Positions 1 to 11,476 of a stretch of 64,000 nucleotides of DNA are shown piece by piece (position 1 is the stretch's first letter; every line of letters begins with the position of its first letter). The notes beneath the pieces were generated by a model that saw only the letters and a list, made by a program, of their open reading frames with translations, was not told the origin of the DNA and searched no databases. The stretch comes from Microvirga splendida. GTDB lineage: Bacteria; Pseudomonadota; Alphaproteobacteria; Rhizobiales; Beijerinckiaceae. The stretch spans positions 167,860 through 231,859 of the forward strand of contig NZ_JAELXT010000006.1 in NCBI RefSeq assembly GCF_016427565.1, in the 5' to 3' direction. A program made the translations under genes and the position numbers.

Positions 1-1574
1 ACGACGTCGGCCGATTTCGCCTTGGCGCCGATCAGCGCCGCGGCGGCGGTGGCCTCGTCCGGGCTGAAGAGATCCTTGGTGACGTTGCCGATGGTGCCCG
101 TAAGCGAGAGGCTGCCCATGTCCTGCCCCTGAACGGACACCTCCTTGAGGGCGATCTCGCTGGCGGCCTCGTTCCAGGTGGCGGCAATCAGGAAGGACGT
201 GTCCAAGGTCTTGTAGCCCAGGGCTGCGATTTCCTTCACGAACTCGTCCGTGCTGTTCGACGGCAAGGCAAGGACGAAGTTGCGCTGCTCGATTCGGATG
301 TTCGTCGGAAGGCCGTTGAGCGGCTTGTCGGCCGTGATCTCGAAGCTCTCCATGGTGGCGCGGGTCCGCTCCGGTTTGCCGCTGGTCTCGCCCTTGCTCA
401 GGGCGTCGATGTCGACGCCTGATATGCGTAGCGTTCCCAGGGTCGGGATGAGCGTGCGAAACTCCTCCTGGCCGAGGCCTTCGAGGGGCTTGCCCTGGAG
501 CGCCTTGAGGCCGTTCAGGGTCGGCGTCATGGAGAAGCCGGTGAGGCTGACGGTGCCGATCTTCACGCGGCCGTCCTGGTCGCCGGCCTCGAACCCTTCC
601 AGGCGGATATCCGCCGGCTGGGACGCGGTGGCGCCCGTATAGGCGACCCGCGCGATGCTGCCGGCCTGCTGCTTGTCTTTGCCGGACGGGGCGCCGTCGG
701 GGCGTCCCTTGAACCGGATGCCGGTGGCCTCCATGAAGCCGATGTCGAATGCTCCCATGAGATCGACCACCGCCGTTGTGAGGCGGGATTCCTCCCCGGG
801 CGTCAGGTCGTCCTTGCCGCGCATGTCCGAGAGCAGCGCCATGGTGCCGCCCCAGGAATCCCGGGTGGGCCGGGCCATGACGTCCCGTGCCGCAACCCGG
901 GCGATCTGCACCGAGAGGTTCTCGGCGCTGTCGACCATGTCGAGGTTTTCCATGGTGACGGCCCCGTAGACCTTGGTCATCGGCGCGGAGGCGGCGACGT
1001 CCTTCGTCTCGTAGAGCCGCACGAAAGCCGGGGTGTTCAGGTCGGTGACGGTCGTCTGACCATAGCTGAACAGGACGTTGCCCTTTGCGCCGGTCTTTTC
1101 GATCGCCATGGCTCCGATGACGGCCTTCGCGACCTGCCCCTGGACGACGTCATTCAGCGAGACGTTCCTGTAGAAGATCGTCTGGGTCTCCTGCCCCAGC
1201 TTGTGGATCACCTTGATCTCGGGAGCCGTGACCTGCCGGGCGCCGATCCGCATGAGGCGGTCGGCGAGCGGCTCGGAGGCGGACGAGAACAGCGATTCGA
1301 CCTCGCTGCGGGAGACGGTCACGCCGGAAAAGTCGATCCGCTTCGCCTCATAGGTGAAGTCGCCCCAGGTGAAGCGCACATCGTCCAGGCTGTAGCTGTC
1401 GGCGGACTGGGCGAAGGCCGCGCTCCAGAGCGGGACCCGGATGGCCCCGACGGAGACGTGCTGGTTTCCGTGACCGGAGACCAGATTGCGAACGACCGCT
1501 GGTTCGAACTGCAGGGCAGCCGAGCCGGCCATGAGGGCGAGCGCGCAGACGCCCGCGCGGTAACGAATTCTCAT
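1..1574 (-). CDS. Exported protein of unknown function (3' end outside window)
   Basis: The reverse strand is open from an ATG at 1574 to the window edge, giving at least 524 residues. It starts MRIRYRAGVCALALMAG, a basic then hydrophobic N-terminus typical of a signal peptide. The rest is soluble and rich in short beta-type segments, and I recognise no catalytic motif. A purine-rich GGGGGAT stretch lies just before the ATG. Tandem phrases such as 'kigtVsLtGfsmtP' and 'LrISGVDIDAL' suggest a repetitive beta-rich exported protein, but this is inference. The C-terminus is missing, so family assignment is not possible here. Confidence 0.7.
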   Translation of the reverse strand, partial: MRIRYRAGVCALALMAGSAALQFEPAVVRNLVSGHGNQHVSVGAIRVPLWSAAFAQSADSYSLDDVRFTWGDFTYEAKRIDFSGVTVSRSEVESLFSSASEPLADRLMRIGARQVTAPEIKVIHKLGQETQTIFYRNVSLNDVVQGQVAKAVIGAMAIEKTGAKGNVLFSYGQTTVTDLNTPAFVRLYETKDVAASAPMTKVYGAVTMENLDMVDSAENLSVQIARVAARDVMARPTRDSWGGTMALLSDMRGKDDLTPGEESRLTTAVVDLMGAFDIGFMEATGIRFKGRPDGAPSGKDKQQAGSIARVAYTGATASQPADIRLEGFEAGDQDGRVKIGTVSLTGFSMTPTLNGLKALQGKPLEGLGQEEFRTLIPTLGTLRISGVDIDALSKGETSGKPERTRATMESFEITADKPLNGLPTNIRIEQRNFVLALPSNSTDEFVKEIAALGYKTLDTSFLIAATWNEAASEIALKEVSVQGQDMGSLSLTGTIGNVTKDLFSPDEATAAAALIGAKAKSADV

Positions 1575-1657
1575 AAGATCCCCCGAGGCCGGCCCGATCC
1601 GGGCCGCACCCTTTCTCTTGAAACGTGCTGGGTAGAATAGGCCGGGGGCCGGCTGCT

Positions 1658-1984
1658 TTACAACGAGAACGAGGTGCCGCAGCCGCAGGAGGCGGTGGCG
1701 TGGGGGTTCTCGATCTTGAAGGACTGGCCGATCAGGTCGTCCACGAAGTCGATCACGGAGCCGTCCATGTACTGGATCGACACCTCGTCCACGACCACGG
1801 TGGCCCCGTTCTTCTCGATCACGAGGTCGTCGTCCTGCCGGGTGCGGTCCACGTCGAAGGCATACTGGAAGCCCGAGCAGCCGCCGCCGTTGACGCTGAT
1901 TCTCAGGTGGGATCCGGCAGGTTCCGTGGCCATGATCTCGGTGATGCGGCGGGCGGCGCGGTCTGTCAGGGTGATATCGGCCAT
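1658..1984 (-). CDS. erpA: Iron-sulfur cluster insertion protein, HesB/IscA/ErpA family
   Basis: The 108-residue product is an A-type Fe-S carrier that passes clusters to apo-proteins. The three conserved cysteines are visible: one in GGGCSGFQY and two in the C-terminal SCGCGTSF. The start is set at MADITLTDRAA (1984), because the longer reading adds 27 residues that no family member has. It is divergent from dgt with about 95 bases between the starts. ErpA is preferred over IscA because no isc/suf cluster is adjacent, but the two are hard to separate by sequence alone. Confidence 0.9.
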   Translation of the reverse strand: MADITLTDRAARRITEIMATEPAGSHLRISVNGGGCSGFQYAFDVDRTRQDDDLVIEKNGATVVVDEVSIQYMDGSVIDFVDDLIGQSFKIENPHATASCGCGTSFSL

Positions 1985-2078
1985 GAGCACTTCCAGTCCA
2001 TCGAAGGACGCAGTTCTTGCGCTATCTGTTAAGAGCAAGGTAAGTGCGCCCTGACAAGGCTTCAACCCGGGGATATCT

Positions 2079-3287
2079 GTGCGGCCCTTTGGCGAGAGAT
2101 GGCGAGCCCCTTACGCCTGCGATCCCTGGGGGAGCCGCGGGCGGCTCTTCCCCGAGGCGGTCTCCCCGACCCGCAGCGAGTTCCAGCGCGACCGGGACCG
2201 GATCATCCACTCCTCGGCCTTTCGCCGGCTCAAGCACAAGACGCAGGTGTTCGTCTATCACGAGGGCGACCATTTCCGGACCCGGCTGACCCACACCATC
2301 GAGGTGAGCCAGATCGCCCGCGCGCTGGCGCGGTCGCTGGGCCTCGACGAGGATCTGGCCGAGGCTCTGGCGCTCTCCCACGACCTCGGCCACACGCCCT
2401 TCGGCCATACGGGCGAGGATACGCTGGACGAGTGCATGGCGGGTTTCGGTGGGTTCGACCACAACGCCCAGGCCCTGCGGGTGGTGACCCGCCTGGAGCG
2501 CCGCTATGCGGAATACGACGGCCTGAACCTCACCTGGGAGACCCTGGAGGGCCTGGTCAAGCACAACGGCCCGCTCCTCGATGCCGAGGGGAAGCCGACC
2601 CTGCGCTACGCCGCCCGGGGCGTCCCGCTGGCGATCCTCGAATACAATGCCCAGCAGGACCTGGAGCTCGCCACCCATGCCGGCGGCGAGGCCCAAGCCG
2701 CGGCCATTGCAGACGACATCGCCTACGACGCCCACGACATCGACGACGGCCTGAGAGCCGGGCTGTTCGGGATCGAGGATCTGCGCGAGGTGCCGTTCCT
2801 CGCCGAACTCCTGAGGGAGATCGAGAGCCGTTATCCGAATCTCGACCTCTCCCGCCGGATCCACGAGCTGACCCGGCGCGTGATCACCCGTTTCGTCGAG
2901 GACGTGGTGGCGGAAGGGGAGCGCAGGATCGCGGCCCTGGCGCCGCAGAGCGCTGGCGACATCCGGCAGGCGGGGACCACGGCGGTCTGCTTCTCGAAGG
3001 CCATGACGGAGGCGGATGCCTCGATCAAGCGCTTCCTCTATGCCCGCATGTACCGCCACCCGGACGTGATGCGGGTCCGGGCCCAGGCCGACGACGTGCT
3101 GCGGGACCTGTTCCGGCGCTTCAAGGCCGAGCCGGATCTGATGCCGGAGGAGTGGCGGGCCGACCTGCCGAGGGACGATGAGCCCCGCCTCGCCCGCCGG
3201 GTGGCGGACTACATCGCCGGCATGACGGACCGCTATGCGATCCTCGAGCATCGCCGCCTGTTTGACGTGACGCCGGACCTGCGTTAG
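2079..3287 (+). CDS. dgt: Deoxyguanosinetriphosphate triphosphohydrolase-like protein
   Basis: This 402-residue HD-domain phosphohydrolase probably splits dNTPs to deoxynucleoside plus triphosphate. Metal-binding residues are seen in [11 protein letters not shown] and in [16 protein letters not shown]. The N-terminal [18 protein letters not shown] and [13 protein letters not shown] segments are typical of the short bacterial dGTPase-like clade. The start is GTG at 2079; a stop lies 9 codons upstream in frame with no other start between. argS follows after 48 bases, so the two are probably co-transcribed. Confidence 0.92.
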   Translation: MRPFGERWRAPYACDPWGSRGRLFPEAVSPTRSEFQRDRDRIIHSSAFRRLKHKTQVFVYHEGDHFRTRLTHTIEVSQIARALARSLGLDEDLAEALALSHDLGHTPFGHTGEDTLDECMAGFGGFDHNAQALRVVTRLERRYAEYDGLNLTWETLEGLVKHNGPLLDAEGKPTLRYAARGVPLAILEYNAQQDLELATHAGGEAQAAAIADDIAYDAHDIDDGLRAGLFGIEDLREVPFLAELLREIESRYPNLDLSRRIHELTRRVITRFVEDVVAEGERRIAALAPQSAGDIRQAGTTAVCFSKAMTEADASIKRFLYARMYRHPDVMRVRAQADDVLRDLFRRFKAEPDLMPEEWRADLPRDDEPRLARRVADYIAGMTDRYAILEHRRLFDVTPDLR

Positions 3288-3335
3288 GCGCACCACAGCA
3301 TTTCAGGGCCATGGGCCCTTCAGAGACAAAGAACC

Positions 3336-5096
3336 ATGAACATTTTCGGGCTGTTTGAGACGCGGGTTGCGGATGCGCTTGGCCGGTTGGCCGAGGCGGG
3401 CAAAATTCCATCGGGGCTGGACGTCAGCCGCGTGGTGGTCGAGCCCCCGCGCGATCCCTCCCACGGCGATCTCGCCACGAACGCCGCCATGGTGCTGGCC
3501 AAGGAAGCGCGCATGAACCCGCGCGCGCTCGCCGAACTGCTCGTCACGGACCTTCAGGACGATCCGCGCGTCACCAAGGTCGAGATCGCCGGCCCCGGCT
3601 TCATCAACATCCGCCTGAACCCGGGGGTGCTGCACGAGGTGCTGCGCGCAGCCGTCCTGGATGCGAACGGCTTCGGCCGCAGCGACCAGGGCGCGGGCGC
3701 TCCCGTGAACGTGGAATACGTCTCGGCGAACCCCACCGGCCCGATGCATGTGGGCCATTGCCGTGGCGCCGTGTTCGGCGATGCCCTTTCCGGGCTGCTC
3801 GATTTCGCCGGATACAAGGTCACCCGCGAATACTACATCAACGATGCCGGGGCGCAGGTCGATGTCCTCGCCCGCTCGGCCTATCTCCGCTACAGGGAAG
3901 CCCTGGGCAAGGAGATCGGCGAGATCCCGGAGGGGCTCTATCCGGGCGACTACCTCAAGCCCGTCGGCGAGCGCCTGGCGAAGGAGCATGGCGAAAGCCT
4001 GCTCGACAAGCCCGAGGCCGAGTGGCTGCCGCTGGTGCGTGAGGCGTCCATTAACGCCATGATGGACATGATCCGCAGCGATCTCGCGGTGCTCAACATC
4101 CACCACGACGTGTTCTTCTCCGAGCGCTCCCTGCAGCTCGGCGCCGAGGATCAGGTGAAGGCGCTGATCGAGAGGCTGCGCTCGCGCGACCTGGTGTATA
4201 TGGGCCGCCTGCCGCCCCCCAAGGGCCAGAAGGACGAGGATTGGGAGGATCGCGAGCAGCTCCTGTTCCGCGCCACCGCGTTCGGCGACGAGGTGGACCG
4301 GCCGCTGCTGAAATCCGACGGCTCCTACACCTATTTCGCCTCCGACATCGCCTATCACCGCTCAAAGTTCGAGCGCGGCTTTGCCTCGATGATCGACGTG
4401 TGGGGCGCCGACCACGGCGGCTACGTGAAGCGCATGCAGGCGGCCGTGAAGGCGGTGTCCGACAACAAGGCCGACCTCGACGTGAAGCTCTGCCAGCTCG
4501 TGAAGCTGCTGCGCGGCGGCGAGCCGGTGAAGATGTCGAAGCGCTCGGGCGATTTCGTCACCCTGCGCGAGGTGGTCGACGAGGTGGGCCGGGACGCCAC
4601 CCGGTTCATGATGATCTTCCGCAAGAACGACGCGACCCTGGATTTCGACCTCGCCAAGGTGGTCGAGCAGTCCAAGGACAACCCGGTCTTCTACGTCCAG
4701 TACGCCCATGCCCGCTGCGCTTCCGTGTTCCGGCAGGCGGCCGAGGCGTTCCCAGGCGCAGACTTCTCGGCGGCCCAGCTCGAGAAGGCGGATCTGTCGA
4801 TCCTGGCTGACGAAGCGGAAATGGACATCATCCACCGCATCGCCCAGTTCCCCAGGGTGATCGAGGCGGCGGCGGAGGCTCACGAGCCGCACCGGGTCGC
4901 TTTCTACCTCTACGATCTGGCCAGCGCCTTCCATAGTTTATGGAATAAGGGCAAAGACTTGCCGCAATTACGCTTTGTTAATCTAACTGATAAAGAGTCA
5001 ACACAAGCGAGGCTCGCTCTCGTGCATGCCCTGAAGGGCGTGCTCGCATCTGGCCTCGCAATCCTGGGCGTTACGGCACCTGACGAAATGCGATAG
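3336..5096 (+). CDS. argS: Arginyl-tRNA synthetase
   Basis: This 586-residue class I synthetase charges tRNA-Arg. The N-terminal additional domain is followed by the HIGH-type signature [11 protein letters not shown] and the KMSKS-type loop [10 protein letters not shown]. The C-terminal DALR anticodon-binding domain ends the protein. It lies close downstream of dgt. Oddity: codons around 4930-5020 ([18 protein letters not shown] and onward) switch to AT-rich choices such as tta, aat, cta, act, aaa, tca and aca, against GC-rich codons on both sides, while the protein stays ordinary. Confidence 0.97.
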   Translation: MNIFGLFETRVADALGRLAEAGKIPSGLDVSRVVVEPPRDPSHGDLATNAAMVLAKEARMNPRALAELLVTDLQDDPRVTKVEIAGPGFINIRLNPGVLHEVLRAAVLDANGFGRSDQGAGAPVNVEYVSANPTGPMHVGHCRGAVFGDALSGLLDFAGYKVTREYYINDAGAQVDVLARSAYLRYREALGKEIGEIPEGLYPGDYLKPVGERLAKEHGESLLDKPEAEWLPLVREASINAMMDMIRSDLAVLNIHHDVFFSERSLQLGAEDQVKALIERLRSRDLVYMGRLPPPKGQKDEDWEDREQLLFRATAFGDEVDRPLLKSDGSYTYFASDIAYHRSKFERGFASMIDVWGADHGGYVKRMQAAVKAVSDNKADLDVKLCQLVKLLRGGEPVKMSKRSGDFVTLREVVDEVGRDATRFMMIFRKNDATLDFDLAKVVEQSKDNPVFYVQYAHARCASVFRQAAEAFPGADFSAAQLEKADLSILADEAEMDIIHRIAQFPRVIEAAAEAHEPHRVAFYLYDLASAFHSLWNKGKDLPQLRFVNLTDKESTQARLALVHALKGVLASGLAILGVTAPDEMR

Positions 5097-5203
5097 TGTT
5101 TCCCGAGGCGGATCAACCGCTTAGGGGTTTGGTCGCGTCGGGTCTGTCACGTCGTGCCGGCGGAGCAGCAGGTGCTCCTGTCGCGTAACTGGAGATCCGG
5201 CGC

Positions 5204-6646
5204 ATGAGCGAATCACCAAAGCCCCGTTTTGCCGTCGACCTCAACGAGATCGAACGGCAACTCGCCCAGGCGGGCACCCCGCAGCACCAGCAGGCCTCGG
5301 CCACGCGGAGCGATCCGTTGGCGGAATTGGCCCGTATTGTGGGGCAAGACGATCCATTTCAGTCGATTCTTGCCAGTGACGGCGCGTCCCGTCCGCGCCA
5401 GCAGACCGCGTCCGTGGACGACCTTTTTGCCGTCCGCGACACTATGACGCCCGCCGCCCGCGAGGTCCCGGTGCGCGGGTCTCACGCGGGGCAGGCGCAG
5501 CATTCCTATCATCAGGACAGCTACCCGCAGGCCCATGCCCGCGCGGCCGAGCCGGCCTATGCCGGCCAGGGCCAGGCTTACGACGAGCAGGATTCCTACG
5601 GCAACGAGGCCTATGCCCAGGATTACTACCTGGATCAGGCCGCCCAGTATCCCGACCAGGGCTATGACGACGGCGAGCGCCTCGATTATCCGCCCGTGGA
5701 GAAGACCCGCTCGCGCAAGGGCCCGATCGCCATCGCGGCCGTTGTCGGCGCTCTGGTGCTCGGCGGCGGCGGGGCCTACCTGGCTTCCGGCTCCTCTGCG
5801 GTCACGGGCGGCGAGCCGCCGCTGATCAAGGCCGACAACGAGCCGACCAAGGTCCAGCCGCAGAACCCGGGCGGGGTCGAGATCCCGAACCAGAACAAGC
5901 AGATCTACGAGCGGGCCAACCAGAGCGGCGCCACCAAGGTGGTCAACCGCGAGGAGCAGCCCGTCGACGTGCAGCAGGCCGTGCGCATGAACGGCAACGC
6001 CGTGGCGGATGCCACCGGCGGCGCCATCGGCACGTCGGTCAAGCCGCAGCAGACCGCCAGCCTGAACCTCGGCGAGCCGAAGAAGGTCCGCACGGTCACG
6101 ATCCGTCCCGACGGGACCACGGCCGGCGAGGCTCCGGCTCCGCAGCCCGCGGCTCCGGCCGCCATGACCCTGCCGCCCCAGGCCCAGCCCGCGCCGGTTC
6201 AGACGGCCTCCGCTCCCGCCGTGCCGGCGCAGCCGACGCCTGTGGCCAGCACCCCGGTGGCGGCTCCGGCCGCCCCGGCTCCGGCCACCCCGGCTCCGGC
6301 CCCGAAGCCCGTTCCGGCGGCAGCAACGCCCGCCGCCGCGCCTGCGCCGCAGCAGGTGGCTTCGGTCGAGCCGACGGCACCGGCCGCAGCCGAGACGACC
6401 CCGACCGGCGGCTTCGCCGTGCAGCTGGGCATCGCCAACACCGAAGCGTCGGCCCAGTCGGTCTTTGCCTCGTTCCAGCGCAAGTACTCCGATCTCGAGG
6501 GTATGCCTTCGATGATCCGCAAGGCCGAGGTGAACGGCAACACGCTCTATCGCGTCCGTGTCGGGCCCATGTCGCGGGAGGAGGCCTCTTCGCTCTGCTC
6601 CAGGCTTCAGGGCCAGGGCGGCCAGTGCTTCGTGGCCAAGAACTGA
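5204..6646 (+). CDS. SPOR-domain inner-membrane protein
   Basis: The 480-residue product is a predicted bitopic membrane protein that binds denuded septal peptidoglycan. It has a Q/Y-rich cytoplasmic region (to about residue 165), one membrane helix (GPIAIAAVVGALVLGGGG), a long Pro/Ala-rich periplasmic linker, and a C-terminal SPOR domain of about 75 residues starting GGFAVQLGIANTEA. The domain order resembles FtsN-like or DedD-like proteins, but SPOR alone does not identify FtsN. It sits between argS and nagZ, an order common in this bacterial order. Confidence 0.88.
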   Translation: MSESPKPRFAVDLNEIERQLAQAGTPQHQQASATRSDPLAELARIVGQDDPFQSILASDGASRPRQQTASVDDLFAVRDTMTPAAREVPVRGSHAGQAQHSYHQDSYPQAHARAAEPAYAGQGQAYDEQDSYGNEAYAQDYYLDQAAQYPDQGYDDGERLDYPPVEKTRSRKGPIAIAAVVGALVLGGGGAYLASGSSAVTGGEPPLIKADNEPTKVQPQNPGGVEIPNQNKQIYERANQSGATKVVNREEQPVDVQQAVRMNGNAVADATGGAIGTSVKPQQTASLNLGEPKKVRTVTIRPDGTTAGEAPAPQPAAPAAMTLPPQAQPAPVQTASAPAVPAQPTPVASTPVAAPAAPAPATPAPAPKPVPAAATPAAAPAPQQVASVEPTAPAAAETTPTGGFAVQLGIANTEASAQSVFASFQRKYSDLEGMPSMIRKAEVNGNTLYRVRVGPMSREEASSLCSRLQGQGGQCFVAKN

Positions 6647-6720
6647 AACAGCTTGGAACTGAGACAGCTTGGCCATCGAGATTTCTTGACCCTGCCGGGC
6701 AGGGGACGTAAGGCGCGGGT

Positions 6721-7740
6721 ATGACCACCCGCGCCTTCATTGCCGGATGCTCCGGCCTCACACTCACCCCCGACGAGGCTGCCTTCTTCCGGGAGGCGCA
6801 GCCCTGGGGCTTCATCCTGTTCCGCCGCAACGTGGACAGCCCTGAGCAGGTGAGGGCGCTCTGCGCCTCCCTGAGGGACACGGTCGGCCGAACTGATGCC
6901 CCGATCCTGATCGACCAGGAGGGCGGCCGGGTCCAGCGCATGGGGCCGCCGCACTGGCCGAAATACCCCTCCGGCCGCACCTATGGGCAGCTCCACGCCA
7001 ACGATCCTCTGGTCCAGCGGGAGATCGCCCGCCTCGGTGCGCGGCTGATCGCCCACGATCTGCGCTCCGTCGGCGTCACGGTGGATTGCCTGCCCGTCCT
7101 CGACGTGCCGTCGCCGGGCTCCCACGACATCATCGGCGACCGGGCCTATGGCAGGACGCCCGCCCAGGTGGCCATCCTCGGCCGGGCCGCCGCCGAGGGC
7201 CTGCTGGCAGGCGGCGTCCTGCCGGTGGTCAAGCACATGCCGGGCCACGGCCGGGCCGGGGCCGACAGCCATCTGGCGCTGCCCATCGTCGAGGCGTCCC
7301 GCGAGGAGCTGGAGCGGCACGATTTCGCGCCCTTCCGCATGCTCACCGACATGCCCCTCGCGATGACGGCGCACGTGGTCTACACGGCCCTCGACCCGGA
7401 GAATCCCGCCACCACCTCCCGCGTCGTCATGGAGGAGATCATCCGGGGCCATATCGGGTATGACGGGCTGGTGATGACCGACGATCTCTCCATGCACGCC
7501 CTGTCGGGCTCCTTCCGGAGCCGGACCGAGGCGGCTTTCGCGGCCGGCTGCGACATGGGTCTCCACTGCAACGGCAGCATGGAGGAGATGAGCGCGGTGG
7601 CCGAGGCTGCCCCCGTCCTGGCGGGCGAGTCCCTGCGCCGGGCTAACGCAGCGTTAGCGCGCATCACCCACGATCCGGAGCCCCTGGATCCTGTGGATGC
7701 GCGGGCGCGGCTCGATTCTGCTCTTGCGATGATCGCCTAA
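6721..7740 (+). CDS. nagZ: Beta-N-acetylhexosaminidase (GH3)
   Basis: This 339-residue cytoplasmic GH3 enzyme releases GlcNAc from muropeptides during cell-wall recycling. The family marker KHMPGHGRAGADSH, with the catalytic loop Asp-His pair, and the nucleophile region VMTDDLSMHAL are both present, as is the substrate-side DQEGGRVQRM. It starts about 75 bases after the SPOR-domain gene and probably shares its transcript. A RIME-like repeat separates it from scpA. Confidence 0.95.
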   Translation: MTTRAFIAGCSGLTLTPDEAAFFREAQPWGFILFRRNVDSPEQVRALCASLRDTVGRTDAPILIDQEGGRVQRMGPPHWPKYPSGRTYGQLHANDPLVQREIARLGARLIAHDLRSVGVTVDCLPVLDVPSPGSHDIIGDRAYGRTPAQVAILGRAAAEGLLAGGVLPVVKHMPGHGRAGADSHLALPIVEASREELERHDFAPFRMLTDMPLAMTAHVVYTALDPENPATTSRVVMEEIIRGHIGYDGLVMTDDLSMHALSGSFRSRTEAAFAAGCDMGLHCNGSMEEMSAVAEAAPVLAGESLRRANAALARITHDPEPLDPVDARARLDSALAMIA

Positions 7741-7759
7741 AGCCCGTGAAGCTGACTGC

Positions 7760-7868
7760 GCATCGTGCAGAAAAGTGGTTCCGGTTTTCTGCATCGGACG
7801 ATGCGCTCTTGAAAAATGAGAGCATCGGGTGGATCCCAAAAGTGCCTTCCACTTTTGGGCCCGATGCT
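7760..7868 (+). repeat. RIME-like palindromic intergenic element, copy 1
   Basis: The element is about 109 bases with two consecutive imperfect palindromes. The first runs from gcatcgtgcagaaaagtgg through ggttttctgc to acgatgc. The second runs from gcatcgggtggatcccaaaa through cacttttgggcccgatgc. The same plan recurs at 15206-15314, 17551-17660 (inverted) and 31814-31916. Size and two-palindrome design match the RIME elements described in rhizobia. It lies between nagZ and scpA. Confidence 0.85.
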
Positions 7869-7894
7869 AAAGCCCATTGAGTTGAGTAGCGTCC

Positions 7895-8695
7895 ATGGCA
7901 AAGCCCTTACCCTTTGACGAAGTCGAGCTGAACGAGCGCGCCGAGGGCGAGCCCGCCCTGCTCGTCGACGTGGACGGGTTCGAGGGGCCGCTCGACCTCC
8001 TGCTCGAACTGGCCCGGCGCCAGAAGGTGGACCTCCACCGCATCTCGATCCTGGCCCTGGCCGAGCAGTACATCGCCTTCATCGAGGAGGCCCGCCGCCT
8101 GCGCCTGGAGTTGGCGGCCGACTATCTCGTGATGGCGGCGTGGCTCGCCTATCTCAAGTCGCGCCTGCTGCTGCCCGAGCCGCCGAAGGGCGAGGAGCCG
8201 AGCGCCGAGGACCTGGCCTCCGCGCTCGCCCTGCGCCTGCGCCGCCTGGAGGCGATCCGCGAGGCGTCCAGGAAGATGGGCGAGCGCCAGTGGCTCGGCC
8301 GCGACGTCTTCGCCCGCGGCGCCCCGGAGCCGGTCGTCGTCCACCGGGAGTCCCAGTACGAGGCGAGCCTCTACGATCTGCTCAAGGCCTATGCCCATCA
8401 GCGGCAGATCCAGTTCAACGCCAGGGTTTCCCTGCACAAGCGCAACGTCTGGTCCCTGGTCGAGGCCCGGGAGGCCCTGGAGCGCCTGGTCGGGCACCTG
8501 AGCGACTGGGTGACCCTCGACACCTATCTCGTGGAATACATGGTCGAGCCCGCCATGCGCCCGACCGTTCTGGCCTCGGCCCTGTCCGCCACCCTGGAAA
8601 TGGTGCGCGAGGGCAAGCTCACGGTCCGCCAGGACGAGGCCTTCGCACCGGTCTGGGTCAAGCCCGTCGCCGACCCGGCCGAGGCAGGAGTTTAG
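7895..8695 (+). CDS. scpA: Segregation and condensation protein A
   Basis: The 266-residue kleisin subunit of the SMC-ScpAB condensin has the typical N-terminal signature DVDGFEGPLDLLLELARRQK and a C-terminal winged-helix region. The central part is acidic and Leu/Glu-rich, as expected of a kleisin linker. scpB starts one base after the scpA stop, so the two are surely co-transcribed. The start ATG at 7895 gives the usual family length. Confidence 0.95.
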   Translation: MAKPLPFDEVELNERAEGEPALLVDVDGFEGPLDLLLELARRQKVDLHRISILALAEQYIAFIEEARRLRLELAADYLVMAAWLAYLKSRLLLPEPPKGEEPSAEDLASALALRLRRLEAIREASRKMGERQWLGRDVFARGAPEPVVVHRESQYEASLYDLLKAYAHQRQIQFNARVSLHKRNVWSLVEAREALERLVGHLSDWVTLDTYLVEYMVEPAMRPTVLASALSATLEMVREGKLTVRQDEAFAPVWVKPVADPAEAGV

Positions 8696-8696
8696 G

Positions 8697-9412
8697 ATGC
8701 TGCCCGACATGCAGGACGAAACCCCCGAAACCCTCGACGATGAGGCTCCCGAGGCCATCCATGTGCCCGATCACGGCGAGGCCATGCGCGTCGCCGAGGC
8801 GCTGCTTTTCGCCTCCGCGGCTCCCCTGAGCGCCGAGGAGCTGGGCGGCCGCCTGCCGGAGGGGGCGGACGTGGAGAGGATCCTGCAGGACCTGACCGAG
8901 CTCTATGCCCCGCGAGGGGTGAACCTCGTCAGGGTGGCGGGGAAATGGACCTTCCGCACGGCGAGCGACCTGTCCTTCGTGCTCGCCCGCGACGTGGTCG
9001 AGCAGCGCAAGCTCTCCCGCGCCGCCATGGAGACGCTGGCCATCATCGCCTATCACCAGCCGGTGACCCGGGCCGAGATCGAGGAGATCCGCGGCGTGGC
9101 CACCTCGAAGGGCACCATCGACACGCTCCTGGAGACGGGCTGGATCCGCCTGCGGGGGCGCAGGAAGGCGCCGGGCCGCCCCGTGACCTACGGCACGACG
9201 CCGGCCTTCCTGGAGCATTTCGGCCTCGACGCCATCGAGGACCTGCCAGGCCTCGAGGAGCTCAAAGGCGCCGGCTTCATCGAGGGCCGCGTGCCCTCCG
9301 ACTTCTCCGTGCCGATCCCGTCCGACGCCGATATCCTGCGCGAGGACGAGGATCCGCTGGAGGACGATCTCCTGCAGCCCCTGGACATGCACCAGACCGA
9401 GGCCGGCGAGGA

Positions 9413-9416
<4 letters not shown>
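8697..9416 (+). CDS. scpB: Segregation and condensation protein B
   Basis: This 239-residue winged-helix partner of ScpA and SMC shows the diagnostic segments AMRVAEALLFASAAPLS and METLAIIAYHQPVTRAEIEE. The C-terminal tail is acidic (DADILREDEDPLEDDL), a common extension in Hyphomicrobiales. The start nearly abuts the scpA stop, and the stop overlaps the start of the following ABC ATPase gene by four bases (ATGA). Confidence 0.95.
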
Positions 9417-10537
<1,121 letters not shown>

Positions 10538-10595
10538 GTTGGCGGCAAGTTATTAACCTGAAACGCCGCGCCCTCCGGGGCGCAGGAGGATTGCC

Positions 10596-10841
10596 ATGGG
10601 TGGCACGAGTATTTGGCACTGGATCGTCGTGGGTCTGATCGTGGTCCTGCTGTTCGGACGCGGCAAGATTTCCGACATGATGGGCGATGTCGCGAAGGGC
10701 ATCAAAGCCTTCAAGAAGGGCATGTCCGAGGACGACACCCCGGCCAAGCCGGCGCAGCCCTCCGAGCCGGTTCGGACCATCGACCATCAGAACGGCACGA
10801 CCACCACGACCACCGTCTCGACGGATCACAAGGTCGGCTAA
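10596..10841 (+). CDS. tatA: Twin-arginine translocase subunit TatA
   Basis: The 81-residue protein has one N-terminal membrane helix ([19 protein letters not shown]) carrying the conserved FGRGK hinge, an amphipathic helix ([17 protein letters not shown]) and a polar tail. It forms the size-variable pore for folded Tat substrates. An AGGAGG ribosome site lies 6 bases before the ATG. tatB and tatC follow. Confidence 0.95.
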   Translation: MGGTSIWHWIVVGLIVVLLFGRGKISDMMGDVAKGIKAFKKGMSEDDTPAKPAQPSEPVRTIDHQNGTTTTTTVSTDHKVG

Positions 10842-10915
10842 GCTGTGTGCGCGCGCCGCAGGACGTGGCGCGTGAGTCCGTGTGAGTACCTAAGAGGCAG
10901 GTTCGAGGCCGCGTC

Positions 10916-11476
10916 ATGTTGGACATGAGCTGGGGTGAGATCATGGTGATCGGCGCCGCCGCGCTGATCGTGATCGGCCCGAAGGATCTGCCGAAGGCGC
11001 TGCGCACCGTGGGCCAGATGACCGGCAAGCTCCGCCGCATGGCGTCGGAGTTCCAGGGCCAGTTCAACGAGGCCATCCGGGAGGCCGAGCTCGACGAGGT
11101 CAAGAAGCAGCTCCAGGGCGTGAACGATTCCGTTCCGTCGCTCAACACGAGCTTCAACCCGATCCAGACCATCCGGGACGAGCTGAAGACCTCCATTGAG
11201 GCGCCCGCGACCCCGGAGAAGGCTCCGGAGCCGGCAGACCCGCAGATAGCCGGACCGGAAACGACCGCGGAGAGCCCGCAGGCCGCGTCAGATGCGTCGG
11301 TTCAGGCCGCCGTGGAAGGGCGCGCCGCCGATCCGCTCGTCGAGCTGCCGCTTCCGCCGAGCGTCGATCCGGCGGCGGAGATTGCCGATTCCCTGCGGCG
11401 GGAAGCCGAGTATGAAGCCCAGCAGGCTGCCCTTGCCGAGCACCTCTCAGAAAAACCGGACGCGAAAGTCGGATGA
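10916..11476 (+). CDS. tatB: Twin-arginine translocase subunit TatB
   Basis: The 186-residue protein starts MLDMSWGEIMVIGAAALIVI, the TatB-type N-terminal helix, followed by the GPKDLPKALR hinge and a long amphipathic helix. The tail is Pro/Ala/Glu-rich and longer than in E. coli, as is usual in alphaproteobacteria. With TatC it forms the receptor for twin-arginine signal peptides. Its stop overlaps the tatC start by four bases. Confidence 0.94.
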   Translation: MLDMSWGEIMVIGAAALIVIGPKDLPKALRTVGQMTGKLRRMASEFQGQFNEAIREAELDEVKKQLQGVNDSVPSLNTSFNPIQTIRDELKTSIEAPATPEKAPEPADPQIAGPETTAESPQAASDASVQAAVEGRAADPLVELPLPPSVDPAAEIADSLRREAEYEAQQAALAEHLSEKPDAKVG

